DNA of 52,794 nt from Clostridiales bacterium. Its GTDB lineage: Bacteria; Bacillota; Clostridia; Lachnospirales; Lachnospiraceae. The stretch is from contig JAAYNM010000070.1 of the NCBI GenBank assembly GCA_012520815.1, forward strand, positions 1 to 52,794, written 5' to 3'. The stretch's first letter is position 1; the number at the start of each line of letters is the position of its first letter. This document shows, in pieces, positions 8,630 through 19,385 of this stretch. Made by a program: the position numbers and the translations under genes. A model generated the notes under the pieces. That model searched no databases and had not been told where the DNA came from. It saw only the letters and a list, made by a program, of their open reading frames with translations.

Positions 8630-8848
8630 TTATTTATCTCTCCAGATAATACGTCCCTTAGACAAATCATATGGGGATAATGCAATAGTTACTTTATCAC
8701 CTGGTAAGATACGTATAAAGTTCATACGAAGCTTTCCACTAATATGTGCTAATACCTTATGTCCATTTTCAAGTTCTACTTGAAACATTGCATTTGGTAA
8801 TTTCTCAACAACTGTTCCTTCAATTTCTATAACATCAGATTTTGCCAT
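8630..8848 (-). CDS. infA: Translation initiation factor IF-1
   Basis: IF-1, 72 aa, a single OB-fold that occupies the 30S A site during initiation. [20 protein letters not shown] and the end [13 protein letters not shown] are the standard termini. The ATG shares one base with the stop of the upstream KOW-protein gene (TAATG), with GGAGG 10 nt upstream inside that gene, so the two are probably translationally coupled. Confidence 0.98.
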   Translation of the reverse strand: MAKSDVIEIEGTVVEKLPNAMFQVELENGHKVLAHISGKLRMNFIRILPGDKVTIALSPYDLSKGRIIWRDK

Positions 8849-9120
8849 TAATTCATGACCTCCATTTTATATCTTCTAATGAATTTTCTTACTTCACAGT
8901 CACGTATAACTGATTCTTTTATTTTATCTTTTACTTCATTATATATATAGGAAGTAGGTTCAATATGTTTTTTCTTTTTTCGCTTGGGGTTTGCAATTTT
9001 CCGCCTGCAACCGTCAATAAGATATACATATTCGCCTGCCTCTCTTAATATGATGAATATTTCATCTTTATCATGTCCTGCCTTTGATTTACAAAAACTT
9101 CCAATTTCATATAGGTTCAT
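8848..9120 (-). CDS. KOW-domain RNA-binding protein (L14e-like)
   Basis: A 90-aa protein found in many Firmicutes between map and infA, related to the archaeal/eukaryotic L14e-L6e-L27e KOW family. The KOW-like part is the first half ([20 protein letters not shown]), followed by a basic PKRKKKKH patch. I start at the ATG at 9120, 6 nt after AGGTGAT; the longer frame would run into map. Its role is not established; ribosome association is an inference. Confidence 0.85.
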   Translation of the reverse strand: MNLYEIGSFCKSKAGHDKDEIFIILREAGEYVYLIDGCRRKIANPKRKKKKHIEPTSYIYNEVKDKIKESVIRDCEVRKFIRRYKMEVMN

Positions 9121-9133
9121 TGTATCACCTATA

Positions 9134-9883
9134 CTATAAAGATAAAATTTCTGGTTCACCCTTAGTTATAAGAACTGTGTTCTCATAATGAGCAGATAAA
9201 GAACCATCGTCTGTAACTACTGTCCAGTCATCATCAAGCCAATCCACTTCATAAGTGCCCATGTTAACCATAGGTTCGATAGCTAGAGTCATACCAGCCT
9301 GAAGTTTAATTCCTCTTCTTTTTTGTCTGAAGTTTGGAATTTGTGGGTCTTCATGTAATTTCTTACCAATACCGTGACCTACAAGATCGCGTACTACGCC
9401 ATATCCAAAACTTTCGCAGTAGTCTCCGATTGCATTTGATATATCATGTAAATGATATCCTTCTTTTGCAAACTTAATACCCTCGAAAAAGCTTTGCTTC
9501 GTTACTTCGATAAGTTTCTTTGCTTCGTCGCTTATCTCACCAACTGCTATAGTTCTTGCCGCATCTGATTGATACCCTTTGTAAATTACACCTGCATCAA
9601 GTGATACTATATCACCTTCAACAACTATACAATCTTTACGAGGTATTCCATGAACCACTTCATCATTAACTGATACGCAAATGGAAGCAGGATATCCTTC
9701 ATAATTCAAAAATGAGGGAATACATCCATAGCTTCTGATGATTTCTTCGCCAATTTTATTTATTTGATATGTTGACATACCTGGCTTTATGGCCTTAGCT
9801 AATTCTTCATGGGTAGTGGCAAGTATTTTACCTGCCTCTCTCATAAGTTCTATTTCTTCTTGTGATTTTATAGTTACTGACAT
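9134..9883 (-). CDS. map: Methionine aminopeptidase, type I
   Basis: Type I enzyme, 249 aa, which removes the initiator Met from nascent proteins in the cytoplasm. All metal and catalytic residues of the pita-bread fold are present: H78, D96, D107, H170, E203 and E234. No N-terminal zinc-finger extension is present. Its ATG follows the adk stop by one base, so translation is likely coupled to adk. Confidence 0.97.
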   Translation of the reverse strand: MSVTIKSQEEIELMREAGKILATTHEELAKAIKPGMSTYQINKIGEEIIRSYGCIPSFLNYEGYPASICVSVNDEVVHGIPRKDCIVVEGDIVSLDAGVIYKGYQSDAARTIAVGEISDEAKKLIEVTKQSFFEGIKFAKEGYHLHDISNAIGDYCESFGYGVVRDLVGHGIGKKLHEDPQIPNFRQKRRGIKLQAGMTLAIEPMVNMGTYEVDWLDDDWTVVTDDGSLSAHYENTVLITKGEPEILSL

Positions 9884-9884
9884 C

Positions 9885-10529
9885 TTATTTACCTAATATC
9901 TCTACGATTGCGTCAAAAACTTCATTCATATCCTTAGTACCATCAACTTCTACTAATGAATCTTTCTTTGTATAATACTCGATTAAAGGTTGTGTCTGTT
10001 CATGGTAAACATTAAGACGTTTTGTTACAGTTTCAGGCTTATCATCTTCTCTTAATATAAGATCCTTGCCGCATCTGTCACAAATTCCTTCTACTTTTGT
10101 TGGAATATGAACGGTATGATACGTTGCTCCACAAGCAACACAAGCTCTTCTACCAGACATTCTATTTACAATGTTTTCATCAGGAACTTCTACATTTACA
10201 GCAAAGTCAATCTTTGAATCAATTTCTGCTAATGCAGCATCTAAGCTCTCTGCTTGAGGTATAGTTCTTGGGAAACCATCAAGGATATATCCTTTTGAAC
10301 AATCATCTTGCTTAACTCTATCTACAACCAAGTCACATACTAATTCATCTGGAACTAGTAATCCCTGATCCATATATGTCTTTGCTTTTTGTCCAAGTTC
10401 AGTACCATTCTTGATGTTTGCACGGAAGATATCTCCTGTTGAGATATGTGGAATTTCAAATTTATCTGCTAACATCTTTGCCTGAGTGCCTTTACCAGCA
10501 CCTGGAGCGCCTAACATAATAATTTTCAT
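9885..10529 (-). CDS. adk: Adenylate kinase
   Basis: Adk, 214 aa, interconverts AMP plus ATP with two ADP. The P-loop is [12 protein letters not shown] near residue 7; [10 protein letters not shown] and the lid follow. The lid carries the Gram-positive zinc site as two Cys pairs (CVAC and CDRC). It sits between secY and map in the spc operon, with a strong hairpin in the gap before it. Confidence 0.98.
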   Translation of the reverse strand: MKIIMLGAPGAGKGTQAKMLADKFEIPHISTGDIFRANIKNGTELGQKAKTYMDQGLLVPDELVCDLVVDRVKQDDCSKGYILDGFPRTIPQAESLDAALAEIDSKIDFAVNVEVPDENIVNRMSGRRACVACGATYHTVHIPTKVEGICDRCGKDLILREDDKPETVTKRLNVYHEQTQPLIEYYTKKDSLVEVDGTKDMNEVFDAIVEILGK

Positions 10530-10557
10530 ACAAATCTCCTTATATCTAGTACAATAA

Positions 10558-10585
10558 CCCGCGACAAGCTTTCGCCTACCGCGGG
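10558..10585 (-). promoter_or_regulatory. Strong hairpin between secY and adk
   Basis: On the transcript CCCGCGGTAGGC pairs with GCTTGTCGCGGG to give a 12-bp helix (three G-U pairs) capped by a GAAA tetraloop. The bases after it (TTATTGT) are a poor terminator tail. It may be a partial terminator, a processing site or a 3'-end stabiliser separating secY from adk expression. Confidence 0.6.
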
Positions 10586-10594
10586 CTAGTATTA

Positions 10595-11953
10595 TTAGTC
10601 ATTCAAGAAACCTTTATAGTTTCTAACAACCATCATTGATTCAATTTTATTCAATGTTTCAAGAATAACACCAACAATAATGATTAATGATGTACCACCA
10701 AATGATATAGATGCACTAAATACTCCTGAAAATACAATTGGAATAGTAGCAACAATAAGTAATCCTATTGCTCCAATAAATATTATGTAGTTCAAGATTC
10801 TAGTCAAATATTCTTCGGTTGGCTTACCAGGTCTAATTCCTGGTACAAATCCACCTTGCTTCTTCATATTATCAGCTACTTCAATTGGATTGAATGTAAT
10901 TGATGTATAGAAGTATGCAAATGCTATTACTAACGCTGCATAAACAAGGAATCCTATAGTGTATTTTAATTCAGATGGGTTAAACCATTTTCCAGTGTTT
11001 AACACACCAAGTATTTTGCCCCAAATGGTACCATCACCAGCTGATTTTCCAAATGCACTTGAAATGAGGATTGGGAACTGCATAAGTGATGATGCAAAGA
11101 TAATTGGGATAACACCTGCAGTATTAACCTTTAAAGGTATACATGTAGATTGTCCACCAACCATTCTTCTGCCTTGTAATTTCTTTGAATACTGCACAGC
11201 AATTTTTCTTTGTCCGCCCTGTAGAATAACTACAAATGCATAAATAGCTACTATTACAGCAATTATAATAAGAGCAGCCAAACCAGCTCCACCGATTGAT
11301 CTACCATTTGTTTCAGTAATCATAACCTTAGTCTGAAACAATGTGATTAAATCATCTGGGATTCTTGCAATAATATTAATTACAAGGATTATTGAAATAC
11401 CATTTCCAACACCATTTTCAGTGATTCTCTCACCGATCCACATAAGTAATGCAGAACCAGCAGTCATTGTAACTACTGCTACAGCTATTACCCAGAAATA
11501 CTCAAATCCAGTCATCCCACTCTTATTTCCGAATACACCTGAATTTCCAAATCCAACTGCCATGGCCACACTTTGAACAATAGCTAATATTATTGTTACA
11601 TAACGTGTAATCTCAGCAATCTTCTTTCTTCCAGTTTCTCCATCTTTCTGTAACTCCTCAAGCTTTGGAATAGCTATTGTAAGGAGCTGCATAATAATAG
11701 ATGATGTGATATATGGTGTAATATTTAATGCAAATATAGACATCCTCTCTAAAGAACCACCTGTAAATGCACTAAAAAATTGGAAGGCATCACTTGATGA
11801 GAATTTTCCCATCAAGTCTTCCAATACTGATTGATCCGTTCCAGGAATTGGAATCTGACAACCTAATCTAACTATAATTAACATCAAAAATGTGAAAAAA
11901 AGTTTATTTCTTATTTCTTTAACTTTAAAAGCATTTTTAAGTGTTTTTATCAT
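10595..11953 (-). CDS. secY: Protein translocase subunit SecY
   Basis: SecY, 452 aa, the ten-helix core of the Sec channel in the cytoplasmic membrane; the partner SecE is encoded at 50417. Typical segments are [12 protein letters not shown] near the first helix, [35 protein letters not shown] and [15 protein letters not shown]. Its ATG overlaps the rplO stop by one base (TAATG), with GAGGTGAT inside rplO. Confidence 0.98.
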   Translation of the reverse strand: MIKTLKNAFKVKEIRNKLFFTFLMLIIVRLGCQIPIPGTDQSVLEDLMGKFSSSDAFQFFSAFTGGSLERMSIFALNITPYITSSIIMQLLTIAIPKLEELQKDGETGRKKIAEITRYVTIILAIVQSVAMAVGFGNSGVFGNKSGMTGFEYFWVIAVAVVTMTAGSALLMWIGERITENGVGNGISIILVINIIARIPDDLITLFQTKVMITETNGRSIGGAGLAALIIIAVIVAIYAFVVILQGGQRKIAVQYSKKLQGRRMVGGQSTCIPLKVNTAGVIPIIFASSLMQFPILISSAFGKSAGDGTIWGKILGVLNTGKWFNPSELKYTIGFLVYAALVIAFAYFYTSITFNPIEVADNMKKQGGFVPGIRPGKPTEEYLTRILNYIIFIGAIGLLIVATIPIVFSGVFSASISFGGTSLIIIVGVILETLNKIESMMVVRNYKGFLND

Positions 11954-12393
11954 TAGATCACCTCGCAGGTTCCACCCACAGCTTCAATTTTTTCCTTTGC
12001 GCCTTCTGAGAAAGCATTAGCCTTTACTGTAAGTTTCTTTGTGAGATTTCCGTTTCCAAGAATCTTAACACCATCTTTTGGGTTTTTAACAATACCTGCT
12101 TCAATTAATTTGTCAATTGAAACAACCGCATTTGCGTCAAAAGATTCAAGAGCACTTACATTAATACCAACGATTTCTAATGAATTTCTATTTGTAAAGC
12201 CTCTCTTAGGTATTCTTCTGTATAAAGGCATCTGACCACCTTCGAAGCCAGGTCTTGTTGCACCTGAACGTGCTTTCTGACCCTTATGTCCCTTACCAGC
12301 TGTTTTGCCGTTTCCAGAACCATGTCCACGTCCTCTTCTGAAGTTATCACTATGCTTTGAGCCTACTGCAGGCTGTAAATTCGATAAATCCAT
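11953..12393 (-). CDS. rplO: 50S ribosomal protein L15
   Basis: L15, 146 aa, starting at the ATG at 12393 ([12 protein letters not shown]) with AAGGAGG 9 nt upstream; an in-frame GTG three codons earlier overlaps that site and is rejected. The Gly-rich basic [20 protein letters not shown] tract, which penetrates 23S rRNA, is characteristic. It lies between rpmD and secY. Confidence 0.97.
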   Translation of the reverse strand: MDLSNLQPAVGSKHSDNFRRGRGHGSGNGKTAGKGHKGQKARSGATRPGFEGGQMPLYRRIPKRGFTNRNSLEIVGINVSALESFDANAVVSIDKLIEAGIVKNPKDGVKILGNGNLTKKLTVKANAFSEGAKEKIEAVGGTCEVI

Positions 12394-12410
12394 CAATTGC
12401 ACCTCCTTCT

Positions 12411-12593
12411 TTAGATTTCTTCAACTTTAACTAAATGTCTTACTTGTTGAATCATTCCTCTAACTGCTGCATTATCAGACATTTCAACTGTTTTATTAAG
12501 CTTCTTTAATCCAAGAGCTTCAACTGTCTTAACCTGTTTAGGAACAGCACCGATTGGTGATTTAACTAATGTAATTTTTAATTTTTCTGCCAT
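12411..12593 (-). CDS. rpmD: 50S ribosomal protein L30
   Basis: L30, 60 aa, the short bacterial form with [15 protein letters not shown] at the N-terminus and [15 protein letters not shown] at the end. AGGAGG lies upstream of the ATG. It lies between rpsE and rplO in the spc operon. Confidence 0.97.
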   Translation of the reverse strand: MAEKLKITLVKSPIGAVPKQVKTVEALGLKKLNKTVEMSDNAAVRGMIQQVRHLVKVEEI

Positions 12594-12608
12594 ATCAATT
12601 TCCTCCTA

Positions 12609-13118
12609 TTAGCCTAAGATCTCTTCTACAGTTTTACCGCGAAGCTTAGCTACTTCTTCCGGAGTCTTTAATCCAGCTAATCCTTCTATTGTAGCAAGAA
12701 CAACGTTCTGCTTATTGTTTGATCCTAAAGATTTTGTACGAATATTCTTGAGGCCACAAAGCTCGAGTACGTTACGAGCAGGACCACCAGCGATAACACC
12801 AGTACCATCTGGAGCCTTCTTTAATAATACTGAAGAACTTCCGAAGTTTCCGATTATATCATGTGGAATACTTAAGTTTGAATCAATTGGAACTTTCACA
12901 AGCTTTTTCATTGCATCTTCTTTTCCTTTACGAATTGCTTCAGGAATTTCAGCTGCTTTGCCTAATCCAGCACCAACGTGTCCGTTGCCGTCACCAACAA
13001 CTACTAAAGCTGCGAATCTCATATTACGTCCGCCTTTTACTACTTTAGTAACACGTTTAATTGATACTACTTTTTCTTCTAATTCTAACTGACTAGCATC
13101 AATGATTGTACGTTTCAT
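12609..13118 (-). CDS. rpsE: 30S ribosomal protein S5
   Basis: S5, 169 aa, at the mRNA entry side of the 30S subunit and important for decoding accuracy. The double-stranded-RNA-like domain ([20 protein letters not shown]) and the C-terminal domain ([22 protein letters not shown]) are both intact. AGGAGG precedes the ATG. Confidence 0.98.
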   Translation of the reverse strand: MKRTIIDASQLELEEKVVSIKRVTKVVKGGRNMRFAALVVVGDGNGHVGAGLGKAAEIPEAIRKGKEDAMKKLVKVPIDSNLSIPHDIIGNFGSSSVLLKKAPDGTGVIAGGPARNVLELCGLKNIRTKSLGSNNKQNVVLATIEGLAGLKTPEEVAKLRGKTVEEILG

Positions 13119-13133
13119 GTTTATCCTCCTCGA

Positions 13134-13502
13134 CTAGAAATTAAGACCAGCTTCTCTTGCTGCATCTGCTAATGCTTTAACTTTACCTTGATATATGAAT
13201 CCGCCTCTATCAAAGACTACAGTTGTAATACCTTTTTCTAATGCTTTCTTTGCTATAACAGTACCTAAGTATGCTGCAGCATCTACATTATTAGTTTTTT
13301 CTAATTCAGATTTTACATCCTTTTCAAGAGTTGAAGCTGCACAAAGTGTATTGCCAACTGTATCGTCAATAATTTGAGCATACATATGATTATTGCTTCG
13401 AAATACAGCTAAACGAGGTCTCTCTGCTGTACCATTGAAACGATTACGTAATCTGTAATGCTTCTTAACACGGACATCCGCTCTACATTCTTTACTAACC
13501 AT
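13134..13502 (-). CDS. rplR: 50S ribosomal protein L18
   Basis: L18, 122 aa, which binds 5S rRNA in the central protuberance. The [20 protein letters not shown] segment and the C-terminal [20 protein letters not shown] segment are standard. The site is AAAGGAG. It lies between rplF and rpsE. Confidence 0.97.
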   Translation of the reverse strand: MVSKECRADVRVKKHYRLRNRFNGTAERPRLAVFRSNNHMYAQIIDDTVGNTLCAASTLEKDVKSELEKTNNVDAAAYLGTVIAKKALEKGITTVVFDRGGFIYQGKVKALADAAREAGLNF

Positions 13503-13519
13503 GATTGTTTCTCCTTTAA

Positions 13520-14062
13520 TTATTTCTTACCAGTCTTACCAACTTTACGTCTAATAACTTCATCAGAATACTTAATACCTTTACCTTTGTAAGGTTCTGG
13601 TAATCTTTTTGCTCTGATTTCAGCAGCGTACTGGCCAACTTTTTCTTTATCGATACCTTTAACAATAATCTTATTTGTACCGTCAACAACAGATTCAATT
13701 CCCTCTGGATCTTCCATTTCTACTGGATGAGAATATCCAAGTGCAAGGATTAATTTAGATCCTTGCTTCGAAGCTTTGTAACCAACACCATTTACTTCAA
13801 GCTCTTTAGCATATCCTTCAGATACACCTATTACCATATTAGAGATAAGTGTTCTTGTAAGACCATGTAATGATTTCATCTTCTTTAAATCGTTTGGTCT
13901 GGAAACAACAACTGTTTCTCCATCTTTTTTAATTTCCATTTCTGATGGAAGCACTCTTTCAAGTGTTCCCTTAGGTCCTTTAACAGTAACCTTGTTATTT
14001 TCTGCTATATCTACAGTAACACCTGCTGGTATAGCGATAGGCAGTCTCCCTATACGTGACAT
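13520..14062 (-). CDS. rplF: 50S ribosomal protein L6
   Basis: L6, 180 aa, near the factor-binding region of the large subunit, with two similar alpha/beta domains. [15 protein letters not shown] and the C-terminal [20 protein letters not shown] are family signatures. AAAGGAGG precedes the ATG. A 134-nt gap carrying a long inverted repeat separates it from rpsH. Confidence 0.98.
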   Translation of the reverse strand: MSRIGRLPIAIPAGVTVDIAENNKVTVKGPKGTLERVLPSEMEIKKDGETVVVSRPNDLKKMKSLHGLTRTLISNMVIGVSEGYAKELEVNGVGYKASKQGSKLILALGYSHPVEMEDPEGIESVVDGTNKIIVKGIDKEKVGQYAAEIRAKRLPEPYKGKGIKYSDEVIRRKVGKTGKK

Positions 14063-14084
14063 GCCCGCACCTCCTTTTCTTGTT

Positions 14085-14137
14085 AGTGAAAACTAATGGC
14101 AAACTATATTCACCACTATTTATGTTGTGTTTTCACT
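14085..14137 (-). promoter_or_regulatory. Inverted repeat in the rpsH-rplF gap
   Basis: AGTGAAAAC (14085-14093) and GTTTTCACT (14129-14137) form a 9-bp stem around a 35-nt loop, just before the rplF ribosome site. No T-run follows it. It could be a regulatory or processing structure in the middle of the spc operon. Confidence 0.5.
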
Positions 14138-14196
14138 TAGTTTAACGGATTCTATGTTAACTGATTATTCAGCTTCCAATCTACTAAGAGTATCTA

Positions 14197-14598
14197 TTAC
14201 CAAACGAATGCTAAAACTTCTCCACCAACTTGAAGTTTTCTAGCTTCTTTATCTGTAACAATGCCTTTATTAGTTGAAATAATAGCAATACCTAAACCAC
14301 CAAGTACTCTTGGGAGTTCATCTTTTCCAGCATATACTCTAAGACCTGGCTTAGAAATTCTCTTAAGACCAGAGATGATCTTTTCTGTCTTATCTTTGCC
14401 ATACTTAAGTGTAATCTGGATGTTCTTGAAGTCGCCAACTTCTACAACTTCATATTTCTTAATATATCCTTCATTTAAAAGAATCTCAGCGATTGCGAGT
14501 TTCATCTTAGATGCTGGAATATCTACAGTATCATGTTTTGCAGTATTTGCATTACGAATTCTTGTAAGCATATCTGCGATTGGATCGCTCATTGCCAT
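14197..14598 (-). CDS. rpsH: 30S ribosomal protein S8
   Basis: S8, 133 aa, a primary 16S rRNA binder and, in Escherichia coli, the translational repressor of the spc operon. [15 protein letters not shown] and the C-terminal [20 protein letters not shown] segment identify it. AAAGGAGG lies upstream. It lies between rpsN and rplF. Confidence 0.98.
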   Translation of the reverse strand: MAMSDPIADMLTRIRNANTAKHDTVDIPASKMKLAIAEILLNEGYIKKYEVVEVGDFKNIQITLKYGKDKTEKIISGLKRISKPGLRVYAGKDELPRVLGGLGIAIISTNKGIVTDKEARKLQVGGEVLAFVW

Positions 14599-14662
14599 TT
14601 TAAAATGTCCTCCTTTATATTGCAGTATCGCATATGCGACTTACATTAATAGTAACTGACTC

Positions 14663-14848
14663 TTACCAAGATGCTTTTTTAACGCCTGGTATCTGTCCTT
14701 TATAAGCTAATTCACGAAAGCAGATTCTGCAAATTCCGTATTTTCTCAAATAAGCATGTGGACGACCACAGATTCTACATCTTGAATATTCTTGTGTAGA
14801 AAACTTGGCTGTACGTTGCTGCTTAATCTTCATTGAAGTTTTAGCCAT
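14663..14848 (-). CDS. rpsN: 30S ribosomal protein S14, zinc type (type Z)
   Basis: S14, 61 aa, the short zinc-ribbon form: Cys pairs C-R-I-C (about residue 24) and C-R-I-C (about residue 40) match the type Z pattern. Zinc-free forms are longer and lack them. It lies between rplE and rpsH, with AGGAGG before the ATG. Confidence 0.97.
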   Translation of the reverse strand: MAKTSMKIKQQRTAKFSTQEYSRCRICGRPHAYLRKYGICRICFRELAYKGQIPGVKKASW

Positions 14849-14863
14849 GGATTTACCTCCTAA

Positions 14864-15403
14864 TTATTTCTGAAATGGCATATTAAATAATGTCAATAAT
14901 TCACGAGCTTCTTCATCTGTTTTAGCGGTTGTAACAAAAATAATGTCCATACCTCTAACTTTATCAACCTTATCATATTCGATTTCTGGGAAAATGATCT
15001 GCTCTTTAATTCCAAGTGCATAGTTACCTCTTCCATCGAACGAATTAGGGTTAACGCCTCTAAAGTCACGTACACGTGGTAATGAAAGGTTTACTAATCT
15101 GTCGAGGAACTCATACATCTTTTCTCCTCTAAGAGTTACCTTACATCCAATAGCTAATCCTTCTCTAAGCTTGAAGTTTGCTACTGACTTCTTAGCTCTT
15201 GTGAGTACAGCTTTCTGACCTGCGATTGTCTCGAGATCTTTAACTGCTGCGTCTAATACTTTAGCGTTGTCTTTAGCTTCACCAACACCCATATTTATAA
15301 CAATTTTATCAAGTTTAGGTACCTGCATTACATTGGTATATCCAAACTTCTTCATCATTGCATCTACTATTTCATTTTTGTAAGTATCTTTAAGTCTGCT
15401 CAC
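14864..15403 (-). CDS. rplE: 50S ribosomal protein L5
   Basis: L5, 179 aa, which binds 5S rRNA and contacts P-site tRNA. I start at the GTG at 15403 ([20 protein letters not shown]), 10 nt after AAGGAGG; the in-frame extension would overlap rplX and is not conserved in the family. [13 protein letters not shown] and [20 protein letters not shown] are diagnostic. Confidence 0.97.
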   Translation of the reverse strand: MSRLKDTYKNEIVDAMMKKFGYTNVMQVPKLDKIVINMGVGEAKDNAKVLDAAVKDLETIAGQKAVLTRAKKSVANFKLREGLAIGCKVTLRGEKMYEFLDRLVNLSLPRVRDFRGVNPNSFDGRGNYALGIKEQIIFPEIEYDKVDKVRGMDIIFVTTAKTDEEARELLTLFNMPFQK

Positions 15404-15425
15404 TTTTTGCGGACCTCCTTCCTGA

Positions 15426-15737
15426 TTAATCAATAGCTTTGCCAGTTGCTTTAGCAATACGAACTTTTTTGCCGTCTTCAATCTTGAATCCAACTCTTGT
15501 TGCCTTGCCGTCTACAACTAACATTACATTTGAAGTGCTAATAGGTCCTTCTTGATTTACGATACCACCTGCCTGGTTTTGAGCGCTAGGTTTTGTATGC
15601 TTTGTACGCATGTTAACGCCTTCAACTATAACAGTGCTATCTTCTTTGTTTACAGAAAGAACTTTGCCTTCTTTTTCTTTATCTTTACCAGCGATTACCT
15701 TAACAAGGTCGCCTTTTTTAATCTTCATAGCTGACAC
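15426..15737 (-). CDS. rplX: 50S ribosomal protein L24
   Basis: L24, 103 aa, an assembly initiator with a KOW motif ([20 protein letters not shown]). The GTG at 15737 is 9 nt from GGGAGG and gives MSAMKIKK; the ATG three codons later would be 18 nt away, so I prefer the GTG. It lies between rplN and rplE. Confidence 0.96.
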   Translation of the reverse strand: MSAMKIKKGDLVKVIAGKDKEKEGKVLSVNKEDSTVIVEGVNMRTKHTKPSAQNQAGGIVNQEGPISTSNVMLVVDGKATRVGFKIEDGKKVRIAKATGKAID

Positions 15738-15751
15738 TGTGCGACACCTCC

Positions 15752-16120
15752 CTATAATACTTCTGGTGCTAATGAAACAATTTTCATAAACTGTTTTTCT
15801 TTTAGCTCTCTTGCTACTGGTCCAAAAATACGTGTTCCTTTTGGATTCTTATCATCTTTGATGATTACAGCAGCGTTTTCATCGAATTTAATATAAGAAC
15901 CGTCTTTGCGACGAGCGCCCTTTACCGAACGAACTACTACAGCTTTAACAACGTCACCTTTTTTAACAACACCTCCTGGTGTTGCCTCTTTTACAGTAGC
16001 AACGATAACATCACCGATGTTAGCATATCTTTTAGTAGAACCGCCCATTACTCTAATTGTAAGTAATTCTTTAGCGCCAGTATTGTCGGCAACTCTAAGT
16101 CTACTTTCCTGTTGAACCAT
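15752..16120 (-). CDS. rplN: 50S ribosomal protein L14
   Basis: L14, 122 aa, part of an inter-subunit bridge. [32 protein letters not shown] and [20 protein letters not shown] are family signatures. AAAGGAG lies upstream. It lies between rpsQ and rplX. Confidence 0.98.
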   Translation of the reverse strand: MVQQESRLRVADNTGAKELLTIRVMGGSTKRYANIGDVIVATVKEATPGGVVKKGDVVKAVVVRSVKGARRKDGSYIKFDENAAVIIKDDKNPKGTRIFGPVARELKEKQFMKIVSLAPEVL

Positions 16121-16137
16121 AATGAATCTCCTTTCTA

Positions 16138-16392
16138 CTATCTAGCCTTTTCGATAATCTCAACAAGTCTCCATCTCTTATCTTTAGATAATGGTCTTGT
16201 CTCCATAACTTTAACTGTATCGCCGATACCACATTCGTTATTCTCATCATGGGCTTTTAACTTAATAGTTCTCTTAACGATTTTGCCATATAAAGGATGT
16301 TTTACATTATCCTTTACAGCGATTACGATTGTTTTATCCATTTTATCACTGACTACCTTACCGGTACGTGTTTTTCTTAAATTTCTTTCCAC
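16138..16392 (-). CDS. rpsQ: 30S ribosomal protein S17
   Basis: S17, 84 aa, an OB-fold primary rRNA binder. Translation starts at a GTG at 16392 ([20 protein letters not shown]), 10 nt after [27 protein letters not shown] is the conserved C-terminal part. It lies between rpmC and rplN. Confidence 0.97.
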   Translation of the reverse strand: MERNLRKTRTGKVVSDKMDKTIVIAVKDNVKHPLYGKIVKRTIKLKAHDENNECGIGDTVKVMETRPLSKDKRWRLVEIIEKAR

Positions 16393-16432
16393 GACAACTG
16401 TCTCCTTTCTCAGACTTCATAATCAATTAATA

Positions 16433-16633
16433 CTAGTTGGCTTGTTCAGAAATAACTGTCTGAATTCTAGCAATGTTCTTTCTAACTTCTTTGATTCTGC
16501 TAGTGTTATCTAACTGATTTGTTGCGTTCTGGAATCTTAAGTTGAAAAGTTCCTTCTTAGCAGCTACTAATTCATCATTTAATTCTGCAGCTGATTTTGC
16601 TTTTAAATCTTCTACATACTTATTAATTTTCAC
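16433..16633 (-). CDS. rpmC: 50S ribosomal protein L29
   Basis: L29, 66 aa, a two-helix protein near the tunnel exit that helps dock trigger factor and signal recognition particle. The start chosen is the GTG at 16633 ([14 protein letters not shown]), because GAAGGCGGTG is suitably spaced and the family begins there; it overlaps the end of rplP by 11 nt. A second in-frame GTG lies 9 nt upstream. Confidence 0.93.
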   Translation of the reverse strand: MKINKYVEDLKAKSAAELNDELVAAKKELFNLRFQNATNQLDNTSRIKEVRKNIARIQTVISEQAN

Positions 16634-17060
16634 TGTTATCACCGCCTTCTAAGTCTGCACGAGAAACGATTTTACATTTTACTGGTAACTTGTGAGATGC
16701 GAGACGTAATGCTTCTCTAGCAACTTCTTCTGGAACGCCTGAGATTTCAAACATTACACGACCTGGCTTAACAACTGCTACCCAGTATTCTAGTGTTCCT
16801 TTACCAGAACCCATACGTGTTTCTGCTGGTTTTGTAGTTACTGGTTTATCTGGGAATATCTTAATCCAAACTTGGCCACCACGCTTGATATAACGAGTCA
16901 TAGCAATACGGGCTGCTTCGATCTGGTTTGATTTAATCCATACTGGTTCTAAAGCGACAAGACCAAATTCACCGTTAGTAATCTTATTTCCTCTAAGGGC
17001 TTTACCTGCCATACTACCACGGAATTGTTTACGACGCTTAACTCTCTTTGGCATTAACAT
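16623..17060 (-). CDS. rplP: 50S ribosomal protein L16
   Basis: L16, 145 aa, close to the A-site tRNA and the peptidyl transferase centre. [19 protein letters not shown] and [20 protein letters not shown] are diagnostic. The ATG overlaps the rpsC stop by one base (TAATG), and its own end overlaps rpmC. Confidence 0.98.
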   Translation of the reverse strand: MLMPKRVKRRKQFRGSMAGKALRGNKITNGEFGLVALEPVWIKSNQIEAARIAMTRYIKRGGQVWIKIFPDKPVTTKPAETRMGSGKGTLEYWVAVVKPGRVMFEISGVPEEVAREALRLASHKLPVKCKIVSRADLEGGDNSEN

Positions 17061-17725
17061 TACTTATCGCTCCCTTCCTTAATATCTTTAGCTGCTTTAG
17101 TTGGAAGTACTTCACCTTTGTATATCCAAACCTTAACACCAACTTTACCGAAAGTTGTGTCAGCTTCTGCAAAGCCATAATCAATATCTGCTCTTAATGT
17201 ATGAAGTGGAATAGTACCTTCATTATAAGACTCTGAACGAGCCATATCAGCACCGCCAAGACGACCTGAACATAATGTCTTGATACCTTTTGCTCCAGCT
17301 CTTAAGCTTCTTGACATTGTAGATTTCATTGCTCTTCTAAATGAAACACGGTTCTCTAACTGGAGAGCTATGTTCTCAGCTACTAACTGAGCATCACTAT
17401 CAGGCTTCTTAACTTCTTTGATATCTATAACAATTTTCTTATTTGTTAACTTCTGGATTTCTCCTTTAAGTTTTTCGATTTCAGCACCACCCCTGCCAAT
17501 TACAACACCTGGCTTAGCTGTATAAACGATAACTTTACATCTGTCAGATGCTCTTTCGATTTCAATCTTAGAAACACCTGCGCTATATAACTTCTTCTTA
17601 AGGTATGTTCTAATCTTATTATCTTCTACAAGATTATCAGCGAAATCGGCTTTAGCATACCATTTTGAATCCCAATCTTTAATAACGCCGACTCTTAGGC
17701 CGTGAGGATTAACTTTCTGTCCCAT
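17060..17725 (-). CDS. rpsC: 30S ribosomal protein S3
   Basis: S3, 221 aa, at the mRNA entry tunnel and part of the ribosomal helicase. [20 protein letters not shown], the KH-domain loop [15 protein letters not shown] and the conserved [20 protein letters not shown] segment are present. AAAGGAG precedes the ATG. Confidence 0.98.
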   Translation of the reverse strand: MGQKVNPHGLRVGVIKDWDSKWYAKADFADNLVEDNKIRTYLKKKLYSAGVSKIEIERASDRCKVIVYTAKPGVVIGRGGAEIEKLKGEIQKLTNKKIVIDIKEVKKPDSDAQLVAENIALQLENRVSFRRAMKSTMSRSLRAGAKGIKTLCSGRLGGADMARSESYNEGTIPLHTLRADIDYGFAEADTTFGKVGVKVWIYKGEVLPTKAAKDIKEGSDK

Positions 17726-17747
17726 TATGCGTTCTCCTTTCTGCTAT

Positions 17748-18134
17748 CTACTTTTCGTTAAGCACAATAGTTATATTGCTCATTCTCTTTTCGATTCTGT
17801 AAGCTCTACCCTGTGCTCTTGGTCTGATTCTCTTCATGATAGGTCCCTGATTTGCATAACACTCTTCAATATAAAGGTTATCAACATTCATACCTTTGTT
17901 ATTTTCAGCGTTTGCAATAGCAGACTTTAATATTTTTTCTATAACTGAAGATGCATATCTTGGATTGTAAGCTAATATACCAAGTGCTGTCTGTACGTCC
18001 TTACCTCTAATAGCGTCCAATACGAAGCATGCCTTCTGAACTGATATTCTAGCATATGAAAGTTTTGCTGAAGGTCTAGTGTCCTTGTTCGCATTTCTTT
18101 CTCTTTTTATCTGGCTTCTATGTCCTTTTGCCAT
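17748..18134 (-). CDS. rplV: 50S ribosomal protein L22
   Basis: L22, 128 aa, whose extended loop lines the nascent-peptide tunnel near the macrolide site. The core KACFVLDAIRGKDVQTALGI and the loop-region IKRIRPRAQGRAYRIEKR are conserved, with no loop deletion of the kind linked to macrolide resistance. AAAGGAGG precedes the ATG. Confidence 0.97.
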   Translation of the reverse strand: MAKGHRSQIKRERNANKDTRPSAKLSYARISVQKACFVLDAIRGKDVQTALGILAYNPRYASSVIEKILKSAIANAENNKGMNVDNLYIEECYANQGPIMKRIRPRAQGRAYRIEKRMSNITIVLNEK

Positions 18135-18165
18135 GGATGAAAACCTCCTTTCAATCTTCTTCTAA

Positions 18166-18444
18166 CTAACGTTTAGACTTCTTTTCGTCTTTTCCATGTC
18201 CTCTGTATGTTCTTGTAGCAACGAATTCACCAAGCTTATGTCCTACCATATCTTCTGTAACATAAACAGGTACGTGCTTTCTGCCATCATGAACTGCAAT
18301 TGTATGTCCAACCATTTGTGGGAAGATTGTTGAACGACGTGACCAAGTCTTAATAACTGTTTTCTGACCTGCTTCGTTCAATGCATCTACTTTTTTAAGT
18401 AAATATTCGTCCGCAAATGGACCTTTCTTTAATGATCTAGCCAT
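18166..18444 (-). CDS. rpsS: 30S ribosomal protein S19
   Basis: S19, 92 aa, in the small-subunit head. [39 protein letters not shown] and [19 protein letters not shown] are the family segments. AAGGAGG lies 8 nt upstream. It lies between rplB and rplV. Confidence 0.98.
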   Translation of the reverse strand: MARSLKKGPFADEYLLKKVDALNEAGQKTVIKTWSRRSTIFPQMVGHTIAVHDGRKHVPVYVTEDMVGHKLGEFVATRTYRGHGKDEKKSKR

Positions 18445-18456
18445 TGGTGAGCCTCC

Positions 18457-19299
18457 TTACTTCATATTCTTGCCATCGCGTGTTCTTACGATAAGCTTGT
18501 TGGACTTCTTGTTCTTCTTTCTTGTCTTTAAGCCAAGAGCAGGTTTACCCCAAGGAGTACATGGGCCTGGACGACCGATACCTGTCTTACCTTCACCACC
18601 ACCGTGTGGATGGTCATTAGGATTCATTACAGAACCACGAACTGTAGGTCTGATACCCATGTTACGTGTACGTCCTGCTTTACCAATATTTACTAAGTCA
18701 TGTTCGATGTTTCCAACCTGGCCGATTGTAGCACGACAAATAATTGGAACCATTCTCATTTCACCTGATGGTAATCTAAGAGTAGCAAACTTGCCTTCCT
18801 TAGCCATAAGCTGAGCTGAGTTACCAGCAGAACGTACTAACTGTCCGCCCTTACCTGGGTATAATTCAATGTTGTGTACTTCTGTACCAACTGGAATGTT
18901 TTCAAGTGGTAAACAGTTACCTACTCTAACTTCTGCAGTAGCACCACTCATAACCTTCATGCCATCTGTTAATCCGTTAGGAGCAAGGATATATGCCTTT
19001 TCACCATCTGCATAGCTTAAAAGTGCAATATTTGCTGTTCTATTTGGATCGTATTCGATACCAACTACTGTTGCTGGAATACCATCTTTCTTTCTCTTGA
19101 AATCGATTATTCTATATTTTCTTCTAGAACCGCCACCGCGATGTCTAACTGTTATTTTACCTTGATTGTTACGACCAGCGTTTTTCTTAAGAGAAACTAC
19201 TAAAGATTTTTCAGGTGTTGACTTTGTAACATCTGCAAAATCAAGTCCAGTCATATTTCTTCTTGAAGGTGTATATGGGGTATATGTTCTAATTCCCAT
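18457..19299 (-). CDS. rplB: 50S ribosomal protein L2
   Basis: L2, 280 aa, needed for subunit association and peptidyl transfer. The [20 protein letters not shown] region contains the conserved His loop near the catalytic centre. I start at the ATG at 19299 ([16 protein letters not shown]) with AAAGGAG upstream; a nine-codon in-frame extension has no ribosome site. Confidence 0.98.
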   Translation of the reverse strand: MGIRTYTPYTPSRRNMTGLDFADVTKSTPEKSLVVSLKKNAGRNNQGKITVRHRGGGSRRKYRIIDFKRKKDGIPATVVGIEYDPNRTANIALLSYADGEKAYILAPNGLTDGMKVMSGATAEVRVGNCLPLENIPVGTEVHNIELYPGKGGQLVRSAGNSAQLMAKEGKFATLRLPSGEMRMVPIICRATIGQVGNIEHDLVNIGKAGRTRNMGIRPTVRGSVMNPNDHPHGGGEGKTGIGRPGPCTPWGKPALGLKTRKKNKKSNKLIVRTRDGKNMK

Positions 19300-19385
19300 T
19301 GTGTATCTCCTTTCCTGATGCCCCACTAATGTGGAACCCGTTTATTATCATGCTTACTTTGCATATAGTGGAAATTTTCTAAATC

